A stretch of DNA of 8,614 bases from assembly GCA_049509915.1 (NCBI GenBank), contig JBEKZL010000297.1:1-8614 (forward strand), in the 5' to 3' direction. Below are positions 5,991-8,614 of this stretch, piece after piece. The translations under genes and the position numbers were made by a program. Position 1 is the first letter of the stretch; every line of letters begins with the position of its first letter. The stretch is from JBEKYD01 sp049509915. GTDB lineage: Bacteria > Acidobacteriota > Terriglobia > Bryobacterales > Bryobacteraceae. Below the pieces are notes generated by a model. That model was not told where the DNA came from, did no database searches, and worked only from the letters and a program-made list of their open reading frames with translations.

Positions 5991-7586
5991 CTATTGCAGG
6001 GCGAAGGCCACGCCGTTTTGCGTGGACATGCCGTTGACGCTTGCGAGCAGGGGTTGATCGCCCGAACCCAGGCCGGCGGGGACGGTCAGATTGAACTGGA
6101 AGAGTCCGGGGGAAACCACGCCGGCAAAAGACGGTGTCACGGGCACGCCGTTTATCGTGATCGTGATGGAATCGGTGGCTACCCCGGGAGGGCCGGCATA
6201 TGCCTGCCCGGAGGGCACGGCGGGATTGGTCGGGCCGAAGCCGATTCCGTATAGTTCCACGATATCACCCGCTTTGGCGGCCACGGTCCTGTAGCCGAGC
6301 GATGTCCCGCTCGGCCCAAGAATGTCGTAAGAACTCGCGCCGCTTCCATAAGCGCCGGAGCCGTCAGGCCGCACGATGATCGCTGCCACGTGCTTTCCAT
6401 CGCCCAGCAGGCTGAAAGCGGGGCTCTGATCGGCCAGCGTCACCGCAGCCGACCCGGAGCCGTTAGCAGTTGTGACTACGACATTCACCTGGCCGCGCGC
6501 CGTATCGTCGGGAGCCTCTATGTTGATCTGAGTGGAACCGGCATAGGAAAGATAAGCCGGTTTGTTGTCGATGGTGACGCTGGTTCCGCCCAAAGTGGCC
6601 GGATAGTCGCCGTTCCAGACTTGCGGAGTCGTGCCGGCAATCAGATTGTTGCCGTAGATCGATACCCAGGCCCCCGGCTGGATCGAGGCAGAGGTGCTAT
6701 CGTTCGGCGTAACCGCGGAAATGGCGGGAGGCGGGGGGCCGGTGGTAGTGACCGTGCCGGAAATCGAGAAGCTGAACGTCCCGCCGGAAAGCACGGAGCC
6801 CGTAATCGTGCCTGACGCGGCTAAGGTCGAGCTGGTATAGCCGGCATAGCCGCCGGTTCCGCCCGTCATCGTGGCCGAGCCGCTGACCGGACCGGCGCTT
6901 ACCAGCACCGTGTCCGGGAACGTCATAGTTCCCGTGATCGTGCCGTGGCCAAGCGTGACGGTGAACGGAACGATCAGGTTGCCTCCTCCGCTGATATCGT
7001 TGAGCGAACCGCTCGCGCTGAACGTGCCCGTATCGGGCGAACTGCCGGCGAGCGTCAGGGTGGCAGGCCCGGAAAACACGCTGGTCCCCGATATGGTGAC
7101 GGGGGCTTTCGTCACCGTAAACGTGAAGTCCCGTCCACCTGCCGTTCCGGAAACCGAGAAGCTGAGCATCCCGCCGGAAAGCGTGGCGCCCGTAAACCCC
7201 GACCCCGTTATGGTCGAGCTGGTATAGGCGGCATACCTGCCGGTTCCGCCCGTGATCGCGGCCGAGCCGCTGACCGCACCGGAACTTACCAGCGCTGTCT
7301 CCGGGAAGGTCATGGTGCCGGTGAGCGTGCCTTGGCCAAGCGCGGTCGTGAACGGACAAGTGACGTTGCCTCCGCTGATATTGGCGAACGTACCGCTCGC
7401 GCTGAAGGTTCCGGTGTCGGTCCCAACGCCGCTCACCGCCAGCGTGGCAGGGCCGGAAACCGACACGGCGGTCCCCGATGTGGTGACGGAGGCACCCGTC
7501 ACGGTAAATGTGAAGTTCACTATGGCCGCGTAAACTCCCACGGCGAGGAACAGGATCGACAGAGGAGCAATCATGAGGCGGCTCAT
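5991..7586 (-). CDS. Secreted beta-rich protein: two tandem domains plus Solibacter C-terminal domain (TIGR03437)
   Basis: A 531-residue exported protein. Residues 1-20 (MSRLMIAPLSILFLAVGVYA) form a signal peptide. Residues 25-148 and 154-278 are two homologous Gly/Ser/Thr-rich beta domains, each running FTFTV...SGPATL...DTGTFSASG...ISGG...GTMTFP...ITGGTG or MTGGTG...YTSST...LSGG...SGT. A TTTGPPPP linker leads to residues 288-531, which match the Solibacter uncharacterized C-terminal domain: VTPNDSTSASIQPGAWVSIY, YLSYAGSTQINIEAP, VELYGIGFGPTNP, PGLFQFNLTVPAGL. That domain is found at the C-terminus of many large secreted proteins of Solibacter relatives and has no known activity. No enzyme motif, transmembrane anchor or sortase signal is seen. 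A structural, adhesive or envelope role is inference. The start was chosen from AGGAGGA at 7594-7600, 7 nt before the ATG; the in-frame TTG at 7592 is too close to that site. It converges on the GH127 gene and diverges from the DUF362 gene. Confidence 0.9.
   Translation of the reverse strand: MSRLMIAPLSILFLAVGVYAAIVNFTFTVTGASVTTSGTAVSVSGPATLAVSGVGTDTGTFSASGTFANISGGNVTCPFTTALGQGTLTGTMTFPETALVSSGAVSGSAAITGGTGRYAAYTSSTITGSGFTGATLSGGMLSFSVSGTAGGRDFTFTVTKAPVTISGTSVFSGPATLTLAGSSPDTGTFSASGSLNDISGGGNLIVPFTVTLGHGTITGTMTFPDTVLVSAGPVSGSATMTGGTGGYAGYTSSTLAASGTITGSVLSGGTFSFSISGTVTTTGPPPPAISAVTPNDSTSASIQPGAWVSIYGNNLIAGTTPQVWNGDYPATLGGTSVTIDNKPAYLSYAGSTQINIEAPDDTARGQVNVVVTTANGSGSAAVTLADQSPAFSLLGDGKHVAAIIVRPDGSGAYGSGASSYDILGPSGTSLGYRTVAAKAGDIVELYGIGFGPTNPAVPSGQAYAGPPGVATDSITITINGVPVTPSFAGVVSPGLFQFNLTVPAGLGSGDQPLLASVNGMSTQNGVAFALQ
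6753..7127 (-). repeat. Second copy of the tandem beta domain (coding repeat)
   Basis: Encodes residues 154-278 of the TIGR03437 protein. It aligns with the copy at 7143-7514 at a shift of 387 bp (129 codons) with only a few single-residue gaps. Shared blocks include DTGTFSASG, GTMTFP, GGTGxY and YTSST. DNA similarity is high in places: over 6874-6955 against 7261-7342 I count about 12 differences in 82 bases. Confidence 0.85.
7143..7514 (-). repeat. First copy of the tandem beta domain (coding repeat)
   Basis: Encodes residues 25-148 of the TIGR03437 protein, directly after the signal peptide, and is the partner of the copy at 6753-7127. It has one cysteine (TCPF) that the second copy replaces (IVPF). 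The GGTGxY block recalls GGTGxF motifs in small secreted beta-barrel proteins, but I cannot assign a family. Confidence 0.85.
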
Positions 7587-7593
7587 TTTCAAT

Positions 7594-7600
7594 TCCTCCT
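7594..7600 (-). promoter_or_regulatory. Ribosome binding site deciding the start at 7586
   Basis: AGGAGGA on the minus strand, a near-consensus site 7 nt before the ATG at 7584-7586. It argues against the TTG at 7590-7592, which would leave only 1 nt of spacing. Confidence 0.85.
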
Positions 7601-7672
7601 TATCTCCAGAAGACCTTTTCCGAAATTTCCGTTTTGCCTTCCGGATTGAAGACAGTATAGATCGAAATACAG

Positions 7673-7688
7673 TTTTCAGATCTGTAAA
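7673..7688. promoter_or_regulatory. 16-bp near-perfect palindrome, possible operator
   Basis: TTTTCAGATCTGTAAA is symmetric except at one mirrored pair (positions 4 and 13), with a perfect CAGATCTG core. It lies in the AT-rich part of the divergent region, about 87 bp upstream of the TIGR03437 start and 225 bp upstream of the DUF362 start. The size and symmetry fit a site for a dimeric regulator, but no regulator gene is in the window. Confidence 0.3.
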
Positions 7689-7900
7689 TCTTTTAACTCG
7701 TCATTTCAGGCGCCTCGGGGTGTTCTTGGGCTGGTCGCCGCCGGTTACCGCAAATGAACCCGAACCGGACACGAAAATTGATTGTTGCGGGAAGTGCCCC
7801 GCTTGACGACCTCGTCCTGCCCCGGGCCGGCGATACCCACAAGTTCAACCTTTGAGGCGGATTAGTATAAACTGGGTGCACGGGACCCAAAAAAGAGTTC

Positions 7901-7904
7901 GAGG
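7901..7904 (+). promoter_or_regulatory. Ribosome binding site of the DUF362 gene
   Basis: GAGG, 8 nt before the ATG at 7913. It supports this start, which places a twin-arginine motif at residues 13-14. Confidence 0.5.
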
Positions 7905-7912
7905 TCTGGATT

Positions 7913-8614
7913 ATGCCTGCAGATCGATGCGCGAATCTCAAATTGACCCGCCGCACTGCGCTGAATACCGGGATCGCCGCGCTGGCGGCGGCCTGTCCGG
8001 CCTGGCCCTTTCCGCAGCAGCCAATACGAATGGGCAAGATGACGACGGGAACGGACGATCCGCCGTTTAAGACCCCCACGGAGCCGCCAAACACGCCGCT
8101 GGGCTTTGGAAAAGGCGTTCACCCAGGCAGGGTTGTTTGGGCTCACGATCCCAAGGTGGCGACCTGGGATGGCAAGACCGGCAACTGGTGGGACGATGGG
8201 AACACGGAGGCGCGCATCGTGGATGCCATGGTTTCCGGAAACCTTCGTGCCCTCGCCGGCGAGAGAACCGATAGGGAGGCGTGGAGGGCCCTGTTTGGAT
8301 CCTTCAAGCAGACCCGGAAGTTGGGCGGCGGCGGATACCAGGCGGGCGAGAAGATTGCCATCAAAGTGAACTCCAACCAGGATCGCCCCGGTGCGTGGCG
8401 CTTCGGGGCTGGAATGCCCAGCCCACAGGTGTTGTATTCGGTGGTGCATCAGCTCATTACGGTGGCGGGCGTGCCTGGGCGGGACATCACGTTATACGAC
8501 GCGTCGCGGTACATTGGCGATCCCATTTACGACCGGATCCGGGCCAACCCGGACCCGAACTTCCAGGCGGTGAAGTTCGTAGCCAGCCAGAGGATGGCTG
8601 GCAACGGGCGGATC
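7913..8614 (+). CDS. Tat-exported DUF362 domain protein, 3' end cut by window edge
   Basis: The frame is open for 234 codons from ATG at 7913 to the window end. The N-terminus LTRRTALNTGIAALAAACPA (residues 11-30) is a twin-arginine signal, so the protein is probably exported folded. After a Pro-rich spacer come blocks typical of long DUF362 proteins: GKGVHPGRVVWAHDPKVATW (67-86), DGKTGNWW (86-93), YQAGEKIAIKVNSNQD (142-157), and MPSPQVLYSVVHQLI (168-182) with ITLYDASRYIGDPIYDRI (192-209). DUF362 proteins are widespread and uncharacterised; shorter members occur with ferredoxin-like iron-sulfur domains, but no cysteine cluster is seen in this part. C28 follows A-A-A, so a lipoprotein site is possible but a poor match. 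It diverges from the TIGR03437 gene. The function is unknown. Confidence 0.85.
   Translation, partial: MPADRCANLKLTRRTALNTGIAALAAACPAWPFPQQPIRMGKMTTGTDDPPFKTPTEPPNTPLGFGKGVHPGRVVWAHDPKVATWDGKTGNWWDDGNTEARIVDAMVSGNLRALAGERTDREAWRALFGSFKQTRKLGGGGYQAGEKIAIKVNSNQDRPGAWRFGAGMPSPQVLYSVVHQLITVAGVPGRDITLYDASRYIGDPIYDRIRANPDPNFQAVKFVASQRMAGNGRI

Larger units (their letters stand above)
7587..7912. other. Divergent intergenic region between the TIGR03437 and DUF362 genes
   Basis: About 326 bp with no convincing gene. The part nearest the TIGR03437 gene (about 7600-7700) is clearly richer in A and T than the rest of the window and probably holds that gene's promoter, although I cannot place a good -35/-10 pair. 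It contains the palindrome at 7673-7688. The half nearest the DUF362 gene is GC-rich. Short open frames here overlap the TIGR03437 start or lack ribosome sites. Confidence 0.6.

Noticed and set aside
6945..7649. 234-codon plus-strand frame
   Set aside because: It is antisense to the tandem-repeat region of the TIGR03437 gene, and its apparent repetitiveness comes from the repeats on the other strand.
7862..8449. 195-codon minus-strand frame
   Set aside because: It is antisense to the DUF362 gene, which has a ribosome site, a Tat signal and family motifs.

Overview
The window is high-GC bacterial DNA that reads most easily as a chromosomal segment of an acidobacterium of the Solibacter/Bryobacterales type. 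The main evidence is the secreted protein at 5991-7586, whose C-terminal half matches the Solibacter C-terminal domain (TIGR03437), a domain largely confined to that lineage. An exported DUF1680/GH127 enzyme and a Tat-exported DUF362 protein fit the same kind of genome. The taxonomic call is inferred from protein families, not from a marker gene.

Left part (1-2604, minus strand): a compact run of three genes transcribed right to left, rpiB (ribose-5-phosphate isomerase B), glyA (serine hydroxymethyltransferase) and a GT4-type glycosyltransferase that runs off the left edge. Gaps are about 40-50 bp, so they are probably co-transcribed. The first two are central metabolism; the third probably belongs to a cell-surface glycan pathway.

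Middle part (2605-5796, plus strand): a small secreted His-, Gly- and aromatic-rich protein diverges from rpiB. It is followed by about 600 bp with no convincing gene (3169-3777), and then a complete exported GH127-type glycoside hydrolase with its zinc/cysteine catalytic site intact.

Right part (5797-8614): a short 3' fragment resembling the C-terminus of a DHA2-family MFS drug exporter lies between the hydrolase and the converging TIGR03437 gene and looks like a gene relic. The TIGR03437 protein (minus strand) has a signal peptide, two tandem copies of a roughly 125-residue Gly/Ser/Thr-rich beta domain, and the Solibacter C-terminal domain. A 326 bp divergent intergenic region with a near-perfect palindrome separates it from a Tat-signal DUF362 protein that runs off the right edge.

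Three of the genes that look complete (2770, 3778, 7586) encode Sec-type signal peptides, and the partial DUF362 gene a Tat signal, so the right two thirds of the window is mostly export and cell-surface functions. I see no tRNA, rRNA, CRISPR array, insertion sequence, phage or toxin-antitoxin module, and no clear new multi-gene system. The points most worth following are the MFS relic, the duplicated beta domain, the variant GH127 catalytic loop, the palindrome at 7673-7688 and the unexplained 3169-3777 stretch.
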